Source of the DNA: Clostridiales bacterium
GTDB taxonomy: Bacteria; Bacillota_A; Clostridia; Oscillospirales; Acutalibacteraceae
Assembly (NCBI GenBank): GCA_009774735.1
Contig: VSOH01000080.1
Location: forward strand, 1-6,870
Reading direction: 5' to 3'
DNA length: 6,870 nucleotides
A program made the position numbers and the translations under genes. The notes below the pieces were generated by a model. It did no database searches. It had not been told where the DNA came from and worked only from the letters and a program-made list of their open reading frames with translations. Position 1 is the first letter of the stretch. Every line of letters begins with the position of its first letter. Positions 1 through 6,168 of this stretch are shown here, piece by piece.

Positions 1-1519
1 TGTTGCTGACGGCGGTTACGGGCACAAATCTACAATTTATCTTAACGAAACAACCGAAAGAGAAAAGATCAGCACCTTTGCCGCAAGAATGAAGACCTGC
101 CGTATTCTTGTTAAAACACCATCATCCCACGGCGGTATCGGTGACCTTTACAACTTCAACCTTGCACCGTCACTCACATTAGGCTGCGGCTCTTGGGGCG
201 GTAACTCCGTATCAGAAAACGTCGGTGTTAAGCACCTTCTGAATATCAAAACCGTTGCAGAAAGAAGGGAAAATATGCTTTGGTTCAGAGCGCCAGAAAA
301 GGTTTATATCAAAAAAGGCTGTCTGCCTGTTGCTCTTGATGAGCTTGGAACAGTTTTGGGCAAGAAAAAAGTATTCATTGTAACCGACTCATTCCTTTAC
401 AATAACGGTTACACAAAGCCGATTACAGATAAGCTTGATTCAATGGGTATTGTTCACTCAACATTCTTCAACGTTGCACCGGATCCGACACTTGCCTGTG
501 CCAAGGAGGGTGTCGCACAGATTAACGCTTTCCAGCCTGATTGTATTATCGCAGTAGGCGGCGGTTCTGCAATGGACGCAGCTAAGATTATGTGGGTACT
601 TTACGAGCATCCTGAAGCTGATTTCTTTGATATGGCAATGAGATTTATGGATATCCGCAAGAGAGTTTACACCTTCCCTAAAATGGGCGAAAAGGCTTAC
701 TTCATTGCTATCCCGACATCAGCAGGTACAGGCTCAGAGGTTACGCCTTTCGCAGTAATTACAGATGAAAAAACCGGTACAAAGTATCCTCTTGCTGACT
801 ACGAGCTTATGCCGAATATGGCTATCGTTGATGCTGACCTTCATATGAATGCACCAAAGGGCTTAACCTCTGCATCAGGTATTGACGCTGTTACCCACGC
901 ACTTGAAGCATACGCATCCATGATGGCAACAGAATACACTGATGGTCTTGCTATCGAGGCACTTAAGAACATTTTTGAATATCTTCCGAGAGCATACGAC
1001 AACGGCCCTAACGATCCTGTTGCAAGAGAAAAAATGGCTAACGCTGCAACGATGGCAGGTATGGCTTTCGCAAATGCATTCCTTGGCATCTGCCACTCAA
1101 TGGCACACAAGCTCGGTGCATTCCATCACCTTCCTCATGGTGTAGCCAACGCTCTTATGATTAACTATGTCCTTGAGTTCAACGCTGCAGAGGTACCGAC
1201 AAAGATGGGTACCTTCAGCCAGTATGATTATCCAAAAACACTTGCACGCTACGCACAGGTTGCTGATGCATTAGGCGTTAAGGGCAAGACTGACGAGGAT
1301 AAGCTGAACGGTCTTATGAAGAAGATTGATGAGCTTAAAGAGCATTGCGGTATAAAGATGAGCATTAAGGAATACGGCATTGATGAGCAGCATTTCCTTG
1401 ACACCCTTGATGATATGGTTGAGCAGGCATTTGATGACCAGTGCACAGGTGCTAACCCAAGACTTCCGCTTATGAGTGAAATCAAGGATATGTACCTTCG
1501 TGCTTACTACGGCAAATAA
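1..1519 (+). CDS. adhE: Bifunctional aldehyde-alcohol dehydrogenase AdhE, C-terminal part (5' end outside window)
   Basis: AdhE reduces acetyl-CoA to acetaldehyde and then to ethanol with NADH, reoxidising NADH during fermentation in the cytoplasm; family members form long filaments (spirosomes). The frame is open from base 2 to the TAA at 1517-1519, about 505 residues, against roughly 870-890 for the whole protein. The ATG at 89 is internal: the codons before it continue the aldehyde dehydrogenase domain, and the text around it (ARMKTCRILVKTP) matches the middle of AdhE proteins. The catalytic cysteine of the first domain lies upstream of the window. Then come the inter-domain stretch GGIGDLYNF...GCGSWGGNS (about 130-225) and the iron-type alcohol dehydrogenase domain, with nucleotide-binding GGGS at 557-568. 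The likely Fe2+ ligands are all present: Asp at 884-886 and His at 896-898, 1094-1096 and 1136-1138. The end, DDQCTGANPR, is typical. No frame damage is seen. The promoter is outside the window, so regulation (often Rex in this group) cannot be judged. Confidence 0.97.
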   Translation, partial: VADGGYGHKSTIYLNETTEREKISTFAARMKTCRILVKTPSSHGGIGDLYNFNLAPSLTLGCGSWGGNSVSENVGVKHLLNIKTVAERRENMLWFRAPEKVYIKKGCLPVALDELGTVLGKKKVFIVTDSFLYNNGYTKPITDKLDSMGIVHSTFFNVAPDPTLACAKEGVAQINAFQPDCIIAVGGGSAMDAAKIMWVLYEHPEADFFDMAMRFMDIRKRVYTFPKMGEKAYFIAIPTSAGTGSEVTPFAVITDEKTGTKYPLADYELMPNMAIVDADLHMNAPKGLTSASGIDAVTHALEAYASMMATEYTDGLAIEALKNIFEYLPRAYDNGPNDPVAREKMANAATMAGMAFANAFLGICHSMAHKLGAFHHLPHGVANALMINYVLEFNAAEVPTKMGTFSQYDYPKTLARYAQVADALGVKGKTDEDKLNGLMKKIDELKEHCGIKMSIKEYGIDEQHFLDTLDDMVEQAFDDQCTGANPRLPLMSEIKDMYLRAYYGK

Positions 1520-1523
1520 TCAC

Positions 1524-1552
1524 TTGAATACAAACAGCTATTCATTTATAAT
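1524..1552 (+). promoter_or_regulatory. Candidate sigma-A promoter for the kinase-like gene
   Basis: TTGAAT at 1524-1529 and a perfect TATAAT at 1547-1552 are separated by 17 bp, close to the housekeeping consensus. The predicted transcription start (about 1558-1560) falls inside the ribosome-binding purine run, so a transcript from here would have a leader of only about 10 bases. An inverted repeat, TGAATA (1525-1530) and TATTCA (1539-1544) with 8 bases between, lies from the -35 into the spacer and could be an operator or a weak hairpin. In an AT-rich gap such matches can arise by chance. The alternative is that the gene is only read through from adhE, since no terminator is visible after adhE. 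Confidence 0.45.
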
Positions 1553-1556
1553 ATAT

Positions 1557-1563
1557 AGGGGGT
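1557..1563 (+). promoter_or_regulatory. Ribosome-binding site of the kinase-like gene
   Basis: The purine run AGGGGGT sits 6 bases before the ATG at 1570 and fixes that start. It is G-rich rather than the usual GGAGG but well placed. Confidence 0.6.
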
Positions 1564-1569
1564 GTCTTT

Positions 1570-2313
1570 ATGGCAACTATTATTGAAACACAGGAGCATA
1601 AGAAGATTTATCGTGAGGGCGACAAACTGGTTAAAGAGTTTGACAGCACCTTCACCAAGGCAGAGGTTCTTAACGAAGCACTTAACAATGCAAGAGTTGA
1701 GGAAACAGGACTTAAAATTCCAAAGCTCCTTGATGTAAAAAAGACTGAAAACGGCTGGGCAATCACAAGAGAATATATTGAAGGTGAAACCCTGTCTGAT
1801 TTAATGAAGAAAAATCCTGAAAAGACTGATGAATATCTCGAAAAGTTCGTTGAACTTCAGCTTGAAATTCATTCTAAAAAATCACCGCATCTTAACAAAA
1901 TCAAGGATAAAATGCATGCAAAAATCAGCGCATCAGACTATGATGCAACTATCCGTTTTGATTTGCACAACAGACTTGAGGGTATGAAAAAGCATACAAA
2001 GGTGCTTCACGGTGATTTCTGTCCTGCCAATGTGCTTGTTACACCTGATGGTGAATATTACATCATCGACTGGTCACACGCAACACAGGGTAACGCATCT
2101 GCCGACGCTGCAAGAACATACCTTGTTTTCACACTGCAGGGTAAGAAAGACGAGGCCGAAAAGTATCTTGATTTATTCTGCAAAAAGGCCGATATTCCAA
2201 AGCAGCTTGTTTGGCAGTGGATGCCGATTGTAGCCTGCAGCGAAAGCACAAAACATATTGAAAGTGAAAAAGAATTGCTCGATTCATGGGTTAACGTATT
2301 CGATTTTCAGTAA
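1570..2313 (+). CDS. Aminoglycoside phosphotransferase/choline kinase-like phosphotransferase, substrate unknown
   Basis: This 247-residue soluble protein has the small-molecule kinase fold and probably transfers the ATP gamma-phosphate to a hydroxyl of a metabolite. Visible features in order: an N-terminal lobe with Lys22 in VKEF as candidate ATP-binding lysine; a hinge-like EYIEGETLSDLM at 69-80; the catalytic loop HGDFCPANV at 147-155 with Asp149 as catalytic base and Asn154 as metal ligand; and the IIDW motif at 165-168 with Asp167 as Mg2+ ligand. Every expected active-site residue is present, so it should be active. It is shorter than classical aminoglycoside kinases, and sequence alone does not support a resistance role; it resembles the compact phosphotransferases common in Clostridia and Fibrobacter genomes. 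It starts 50 bp after adhE in the same direction, with no terminator between, and ends just before a strong hairpin. It may therefore be read from adhE, from its own promoter, or both. The family call is firm; the substrate is not known. Confidence 0.85.
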   Translation: MATIIETQEHKKIYREGDKLVKEFDSTFTKAEVLNEALNNARVEETGLKIPKLLDVKKTENGWAITREYIEGETLSDLMKKNPEKTDEYLEKFVELQLEIHSKKSPHLNKIKDKMHAKISASDYDATIRFDLHNRLEGMKKHTKVLHGDFCPANVLVTPDGEYYIIDWSHATQGNASADAARTYLVFTLQGKKDEAEKYLDLFCKKADIPKQLVWQWMPIVACSESTKHIESEKELLDSWVNVFDFQ

Positions 2314-2321
2314 AAACAAAC

Positions 2322-2353
2322 AAAACCGCAAAAGCTTTGCTTTTGCGGTTTTT
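2322..2353. terminator. Bidirectional intrinsic terminator between the kinase-like gene and the AGCS symporter
   Basis: A perfect 14-bp stem (2322-2335 with 2339-2352) closes on a TTT loop. The core is CCGCAAAAGC paired with GCTTTTGCGG. The plus strand ends in a T run at 2349-2353, and the minus strand runs into T-rich sequence complementary to the A-rich 2312-2325. It lies between two convergent genes (stops at 2313 and 2361), so it can serve both. Confidence 0.9.
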
Positions 2354-2360
2354 GATTACG

Positions 2361-3758
2361 CTAATCTTTTCTCTTTCTTTTAACTTTCGGCATTTTGTTA
2401 AGTGCATCAATTGCTTTCTTGGACATAGGAATAAGAACAATCAGATTGAATATGGTCATCAATCCGATGCCGACATCGCCTAAATCCCAAACGACCGTAT
2501 AAGCCTGAAGTCCGCCGATAAAGAGCATTACAAGGGCAAGAATTTTATAAAGTGTCTGCCAGCTCCATTTGTCACCAAACAAATATGATACATTTGACCG
2601 TGCATAAAACAGTATCCCAAGAAAGGTTGAAAAACTGAACAGTGCAAGAATAATTGCCACAAACACAGTACCAAAACTACCGAGGTGATAATTCATAGCA
2701 GTCTGCAGAAGTGCCATACCCTCAAGCCCGTCAGTTACATTCTGAGGAACTAAAAGCATGATCATTGCGGTGCAGGTACATATTACAATAGTATCAATAA
2801 TGACGCCGAGCGACTGCACCATACCAACCGTTACAGGTGACTTACCTTCAGCCGCTGCTGCTGCACAGGGTGCTGAGCCGGACCCTGCTTCATTTGAGAA
2901 CAATCCCCTCTTGACGCCGTTCATCAAAACAGCACCAAAACCGCCGCCTGCAATCTGTTTAATACCGAACGCTTCTTTAAAAATTCTTTCAAACACACCT
3001 GGTAAAAGCTCAATATTTTTAACTATAATAAAAATTGTAATTACAAAGTATAATACTGCCATAATGGGCACGATAACATCCAGAAATTTAACTGTTGCAT
3101 TTTTACGAAGAACAATAACAGCCGCAAGAACAACAAGTACTATTGTTGTATAAATCGGCTTAATTGAAAAGGCATTATCAAAAGCTGAGGTTACGGAATT
3201 GCTTATCACCTGACTGATACCGCACCAGCAGATAAGGGCCGATATTGCAAAAAGCACTGCTATGACAGAACGCTTTATTTTTTTGCCTCTTTTCTGTTCA
3301 ACAAAATCATGTATGTAATATGCAGGTCCGCCATGATAACCACCATAAAGCGGATCCTTCTTTTTATGCATCTGCGCAAGAGTTCCCTCGACAAACGCTG
3401 TTGAAGCACCAAGAAACGCAGACACCCACATCCAGAATACAGCACCTGCACCGCCAACAGAAAGTGCTGCTACAACACCGACAAGGTTGCCCATACCGAC
3501 TCTCGTTGCAGTTGACACAATCAAAGTCTGAAAAATTGAAAGACTGCTTTTATCTTCATTCTTCTCACCAAGAGCCTTAACCATTTCAGGGAATTTTCTT
3601 ATCGGCAGAAATTTTGTTCTTATTGTAAAGAATATTCCTGTCGGAATAAGAAGAATTACCAGCAATGGTATTCCTATACTGTCACCATTTGCTAACGGAA
3701 TTGTTACTAAATCTCCCCATAGAAAGCTGTAAACAGCCTCAATAATTTTTACTGTCAT
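2361..3758 (-). CDS. Sodium:alanine/glycine symporter, AGCS family
   Basis: This is a membrane protein of 465 residues, the usual family length, that couples uptake of small neutral amino acids (alanine, glycine or close relatives) to Na+ or H+. Family marks: TRVGMGNLVG at 85-94; the family signature GGAGAVFWMWVSAFLG at 102-117; YGGYHGGPAYYI at 138-149; and the NGVKRGLFSNEAGSGSAP block at 280-297, which in this family forms part of the substrate and cation site. About 11 hydrophobic segments can be counted, and the C-terminus is strongly basic (KVKRKRK). The ATG at 3758 is preceded by GTGGTG five bases upstream, a modest ribosome site. It is transcribed away from the LysR gene, with a good candidate promoter in the shared 110-bp region, so that regulator probably controls it. 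Position 298 is Cys (SAPC), where I expect Asn, His or Ile in most relatives; this may tune specificity. The exact amino acid cannot be read from sequence. Confidence 0.93.
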   Translation of the reverse strand: MTVKIIEAVYSFLWGDLVTIPLANGDSIGIPLLVILLIPTGIFFTIRTKFLPIRKFPEMVKALGEKNEDKSSLSIFQTLIVSTATRVGMGNLVGVVAALSVGGAGAVFWMWVSAFLGASTAFVEGTLAQMHKKKDPLYGGYHGGPAYYIHDFVEQKRGKKIKRSVIAVLFAISALICWCGISQVISNSVTSAFDNAFSIKPIYTTIVLVVLAAVIVLRKNATVKFLDVIVPIMAVLYFVITIFIIVKNIELLPGVFERIFKEAFGIKQIAGGGFGAVLMNGVKRGLFSNEAGSGSAPCAAAAAEGKSPVTVGMVQSLGVIIDTIVICTCTAMIMLLVPQNVTDGLEGMALLQTAMNYHLGSFGTVFVAIILALFSFSTFLGILFYARSNVSYLFGDKWSWQTLYKILALVMLFIGGLQAYTVVWDLGDVGIGLMTIFNLIVLIPMSKKAIDALNKMPKVKRKRKD

Positions 3759-3793
3759 TTTTTCACCACATCTATTGAATTAATTATAAAACA

Positions 3794-3822
3794 ATTATAT
3801 AATAGGTAACAGCATATGTAAA
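3794..3822 (-). promoter_or_regulatory. Candidate sigma-A promoter for the AGCS symporter
   Basis: Read on the minus strand, TTTACA (3822-3817) and a perfect TATAAT (3799-3794) are 17 bp apart, eleven of twelve consensus bases. The predicted start is near 3787, giving a leader of about 29 bases to the ATG at 3758. A short repeat, TAATT/AATTA (3781-3785, 3793-3797), overlaps the -10 and the start region, though in such AT-rich DNA it carries little weight. Confidence 0.6.
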
Positions 3823-3833
3823 ACTAATATAAT
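3806..3833 (+). promoter_or_regulatory. Candidate promoter for the LysR gene
   Basis: GTAACA (3806-3811, four of six -35 bases) and a perfect TATAAT (3828-3833) are separated by 16 bp. The predicted start near 3840 leaves a leader of about 29 bases before the ATG at 3869. The weak -35 would suit a regulator gene of low output that represses itself. It is back to back with the symporter promoter. Confidence 0.4.
3807..3821. promoter_or_regulatory. Candidate LysR operator between the divergent promoters
   Basis: TAACAGCATATGTAA is an imperfect inverted repeat: ACA and TGT arms around five central bases, an outer T-A pair and one mismatched pair. It resembles the interrupted dyads bound by LysR-type proteins, although the T to A spacing is 13 rather than the textbook 11. 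It overlaps the -35 hexamers of both candidate promoters and is centred almost midway between their -10 boxes. The site is inferred from position and symmetry only. Confidence 0.35.
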
Positions 3834-3868
3834 TTGTAATTACGATAAAATTATTTTATGAGGTTGAA

Positions 3869-4750
3869 ATGGACTTTAAAAAATTAGAAACCTTTATACA
3901 GGTTGCAGAACAAGGCAGCTTCACCAAGGCGGCAGAAAAGCTGGGATACACACAATCTGCCGTATCCTTTCAGATAAAACAGCTTGAGGAAAACCTTAAT
4001 ACAGTTTTATTTGAGCGAATTAACCACAACATAAAGCTGACACCAAAGGGCAGAGATATTTTAAATCTTGCCCACAAAATGATTGCACTTGCAGGTGATA
4101 TCGAAAAAACGGCAAGTGAAACCAATGAAATCCGCGGTACAGTCAGAATTGCCATGGCAGATTCACTATGTCACTTCATTTTCTGGGATAATTTCAGTTC
4201 GTTCCACAAGCTTTATCCGAACATTAAGCTAAAGGTCATATCAACCAGCACCGAGGAAATGTTCCGCCTTGCAAAACAGAATGATATCGACCTTGTTTTC
4301 ACGCTGGACAAGCACATATACGACACAAATTATGTTATATTTAAAGAGCATGAAATCAACACAAGTCTAATTGCTGCGTCAAAAAGCGCCCTCACCTTGA
4401 AGGATGAAATGTCACTTGATGAAATCAAAAATATTCCTATGATATTAACAGAAAAGGGTATGAGCTACCGCCGCATATTGGAGGAATATGCAGCCAAAAA
4501 ATCTGTTGAGCTTGACCCGCTGCTTGAAATCGGTGACACAGATTTGATATGTCATTTAGTTGAACAGGATGCAGGCATATCCTTTTTACCAGATTTTGTC
4601 ACACAGAATTATGTCAACAGCGGTAAAATCAGACAGATAAAGCTGACAGATTTCTCAGCAGGCATATGGATACAGATACTTTATCACCGTGACAAATGGG
4701 TTACACCGCAGATGCAGTGTGTTATGGATTATTTAAACAGTTTTTTATAA
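3869..4750 (+). CDS. LysR-family transcriptional regulator
   Basis: This 293-residue protein has the standard size and layout of the family. Residues 1-60 form the winged helix-turn-helix, with the recognisable run FTKAAEKLGYTQSAVSFQIK at 18-37 and LFER...LTPKGRDIL at 47-65. A linker helix follows to about 88. From about 90 (RGTVRIAM) the rest is a periplasmic-binding-protein-like effector domain that would sense a small molecule, ending in a typical DAGISFLPDF stretch. Start choice: TGAGGT ends about 5 bases before the ATG at 3869, and the protein begins exactly at the family's conserved N-terminus (MDFKKLETFIQVAE). The gene diverges from the AGCS symporter and is followed after 26 bp by a MATE exporter, so likely targets are the symporter, itself and the exporter. 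The effector is unknown; an amino acid or related metabolite is a guess based on neighbours. Confidence 0.95.
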   Translation: MDFKKLETFIQVAEQGSFTKAAEKLGYTQSAVSFQIKQLEENLNTVLFERINHNIKLTPKGRDILNLAHKMIALAGDIEKTASETNEIRGTVRIAMADSLCHFIFWDNFSSFHKLYPNIKLKVISTSTEEMFRLAKQNDIDLVFTLDKHIYDTNYVIFKEHEINTSLIAASKSALTLKDEMSLDEIKNIPMILTEKGMSYRRILEEYAAKKSVELDPLLEIGDTDLICHLVEQDAGISFLPDFVTQNYVNSGKIRQIKLTDFSAGIWIQILYHRDKWVTPQMQCVMDYLNSFL

Positions 4751-4776
4751 TTTTCAGGCAAAGGTAATCAGCACAA

Positions 4777-6120
4777 ATGAAAAGAGATTTAACAAGCGGC
4801 AGTGTTTTTAAAACAATAGTATATTTTTCACTGCCATATTTTCTTTCATATTTTTTGCAGACACTTTACGGCATGGCAGATTTATTCATAATCGGTCAGT
4901 TTGCAGGTGTCGACAGCACGACATCAGTTTCAATCGGCAGCCAGGTAATGCATATGATTACTGTTATGATTGTCGGTCTTGCAATGGGCTCAACCGTAAT
5001 GATAGGAACGGCAGTGGGTGCTAAGGACAATAAAAAAGCCTGTCTTGCTGTCGGAAACACCTTCACGCTGTTTTTAACACTGTCAATAGTCGGAACTGCT
5101 GTTTTGCTTACAGCAGTCAGACCAATCGTTTCGGTTATGTCCACCCCTGCTGAAGCATCGGCAGAAACAACACAATACTTAACAATATGCTTTATCGGAA
5201 TACCATTTATAACAGCATATAATATAATCAGCTCAATATTCAGAGGAATGGGTGACTCCAAAAGCCCTATGTATTTCATAGCCGTTGCATGTGTATTCAA
5301 CATTGCACTTGACTATCTGTTTATCGGTCATATGGGCATGGGGGCTGCCGGGGCCGCACTGGGCACAACGCTCTCACAGACAATTAGCGTAATAATCTCG
5401 CTTACAGTGATAATCAAGCGAAAAATGATTCCCGACATTGCCAAAACAGATTTTAAACCGCAGAAAAACATACTGTCAAAGCTGTTAAAGATTGGCTTCC
5501 CTGTTGCAGTTCAGGATGGCTTCATTCAGATTGCATTCATTATAATAACAATTATTGCCAACCGCAGAGGACTCAATGATGCAGCAGCCGTCGGAATTGT
5601 TGAAAAAATAATCGGCATTCTATTCCTTGTGCCGTCATCCATGCTGTCAACAGTATCTGCACTGTCAGCCCAGAATATCGGGGCAAAAAAATATGACAGA
5701 GCCGATAAAACACTGAAATACGCCGTTATAATAACGGTAATATTCGGCGTTATTGCATCAACAGTAATTGAATTCACTGCTGAGCAGACAGTACATCTTT
5801 TCACAGAAAGTGATACTGTTGCTGTTTTAGGCGGTCAATATCTGCGCAGTTATGTATGGGACTGTGCTATTGCGGGAATTCACTTCTGCTTCAGCGGATA
5901 TTTCTGTGCCTTTGGTCTGTCAAATATTTCATTCATACATAATGCCGCTTCCATCATTTTAGCACGTATTCCGCTTTCATATCTCGCATCAAAAATGTAT
6001 GCAGACACACTGTTTCCTATGGGAATGGCGGCGCCAATCGGCTCATTGCTGTCGGTAATAATCTGCATTGCAGCTTTCATATTGATGAAGAAAAAGCCTG
6101 AAAAATTTAAAACCTTATAA
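4777..6120 (+). CDS. MATE-family multidrug/metabolite efflux transporter
   Basis: This is an inner-membrane exporter of 447 residues with about 12 hydrophobic segments in two related halves, the usual size for the MATE family, which expels cationic drugs or metabolites in exchange for Na+ or H+. Family marks: MADLFIIGQF at 33-42 in the first membrane segment, with the conserved acidic Asp35 and Pro20 before it; GSTVMIGTAVGAKD at 71-84; FRGMGDSKSPM at 155-165; FNIALDYLFI at 174-183; MGAAGAALGT at 188-197; and SAQNIGAKKYDRAD at 297-310, the matching loop of the second half. The C-terminus is short and basic. The ATG at 4777 is the first in frame after a TAA at 4765-4767. The nearest ribosome-like sequence (AAAGG, 4760-4764) is about 12 bases away, longer than ideal, so translation may be weak or partly coupled to the LysR gene ending 26 bp upstream. 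No terminator separates the two. The substrate cannot be predicted. Confidence 0.93.
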   Translation: MKRDLTSGSVFKTIVYFSLPYFLSYFLQTLYGMADLFIIGQFAGVDSTTSVSIGSQVMHMITVMIVGLAMGSTVMIGTAVGAKDNKKACLAVGNTFTLFLTLSIVGTAVLLTAVRPIVSVMSTPAEASAETTQYLTICFIGIPFITAYNIISSIFRGMGDSKSPMYFIAVACVFNIALDYLFIGHMGMGAAGAALGTTLSQTISVIISLTVIIKRKMIPDIAKTDFKPQKNILSKLLKIGFPVAVQDGFIQIAFIIITIIANRRGLNDAAAVGIVEKIIGILFLVPSSMLSTVSALSAQNIGAKKYDRADKTLKYAVIITVIFGVIASTVIEFTAEQTVHLFTESDTVAVLGGQYLRSYVWDCAIAGIHFCFSGYFCAFGLSNISFIHNAASIILARIPLSYLASKMYADTLFPMGMAAPIGSLLSVIICIAAFILMKKKPEKFKTL

Positions 6121-6127
6121 TAAAATT

Positions 6128-6162
6128 ATCCCGCTGTATTCATAATCCGAATACAGCGGGAT
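6128..6162. terminator. Bidirectional intrinsic terminator between the MATE gene and the NSS symporter
   Basis: A perfect 14-bp stem (6128-6141 with 6149-6162) contains CCCGCTGTATTC and its complement around the 7-base loop ATAATCC. On the plus strand the T-rich ATTTTATCTT follows the G-C core; on the minus strand ATAATTTTATTA follows. It lies between the convergent stops at 6120 and 6169 and can end both transcripts. Confidence 0.88.
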
Positions 6163-6168
6163 TTTATC

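Noticed and set aside
841..1485. Several 67-89 residue frames on both strands within adhE
   Set aside because: They overlap the catalytic alcohol dehydrogenase region of AdhE, have no ribosome sites and resemble no family.
89..1519. A separate 476-residue gene starting at the ATG at 89
   Set aside because: The frame is open through the left edge, and the codons before 89 continue the AdhE aldehyde dehydrogenase domain; the Met is an internal conserved residue.
1525..1544. Rex operator or adhE terminator at the TGAATA/TATTCA repeat
   Set aside because: It does not fit the TTGTTAA-type Rex consensus, and a 6-bp AT-rich stem without a proper T run is too weak for a terminator; it is kept only as a possible operator.
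2758..3153. 131-residue plus-strand open frame
   Set aside because: It lies wholly inside the clearly coding AGCS gene on the other strand and shows only mirror composition with no family motif.
3858..3887. Tiny ORF (ATG at 3858) overlapping the LysR start, as a leader peptide
   Set aside because: Its ATG is part of the LysR ribosome site (ATGAGGT), it has no ribosome site of its own and it encodes only nine residues; chance overlap is more likely.
4896..5303. 135-residue minus-strand open frame
   Set aside because: Antisense to conserved MATE coding sequence; no ribosome site and no recognisable domain.
5526..5804. 92-residue minus-strand open frame
   Set aside because: Antisense shadow of the MATE gene in a low-complexity hydrophobic stretch.
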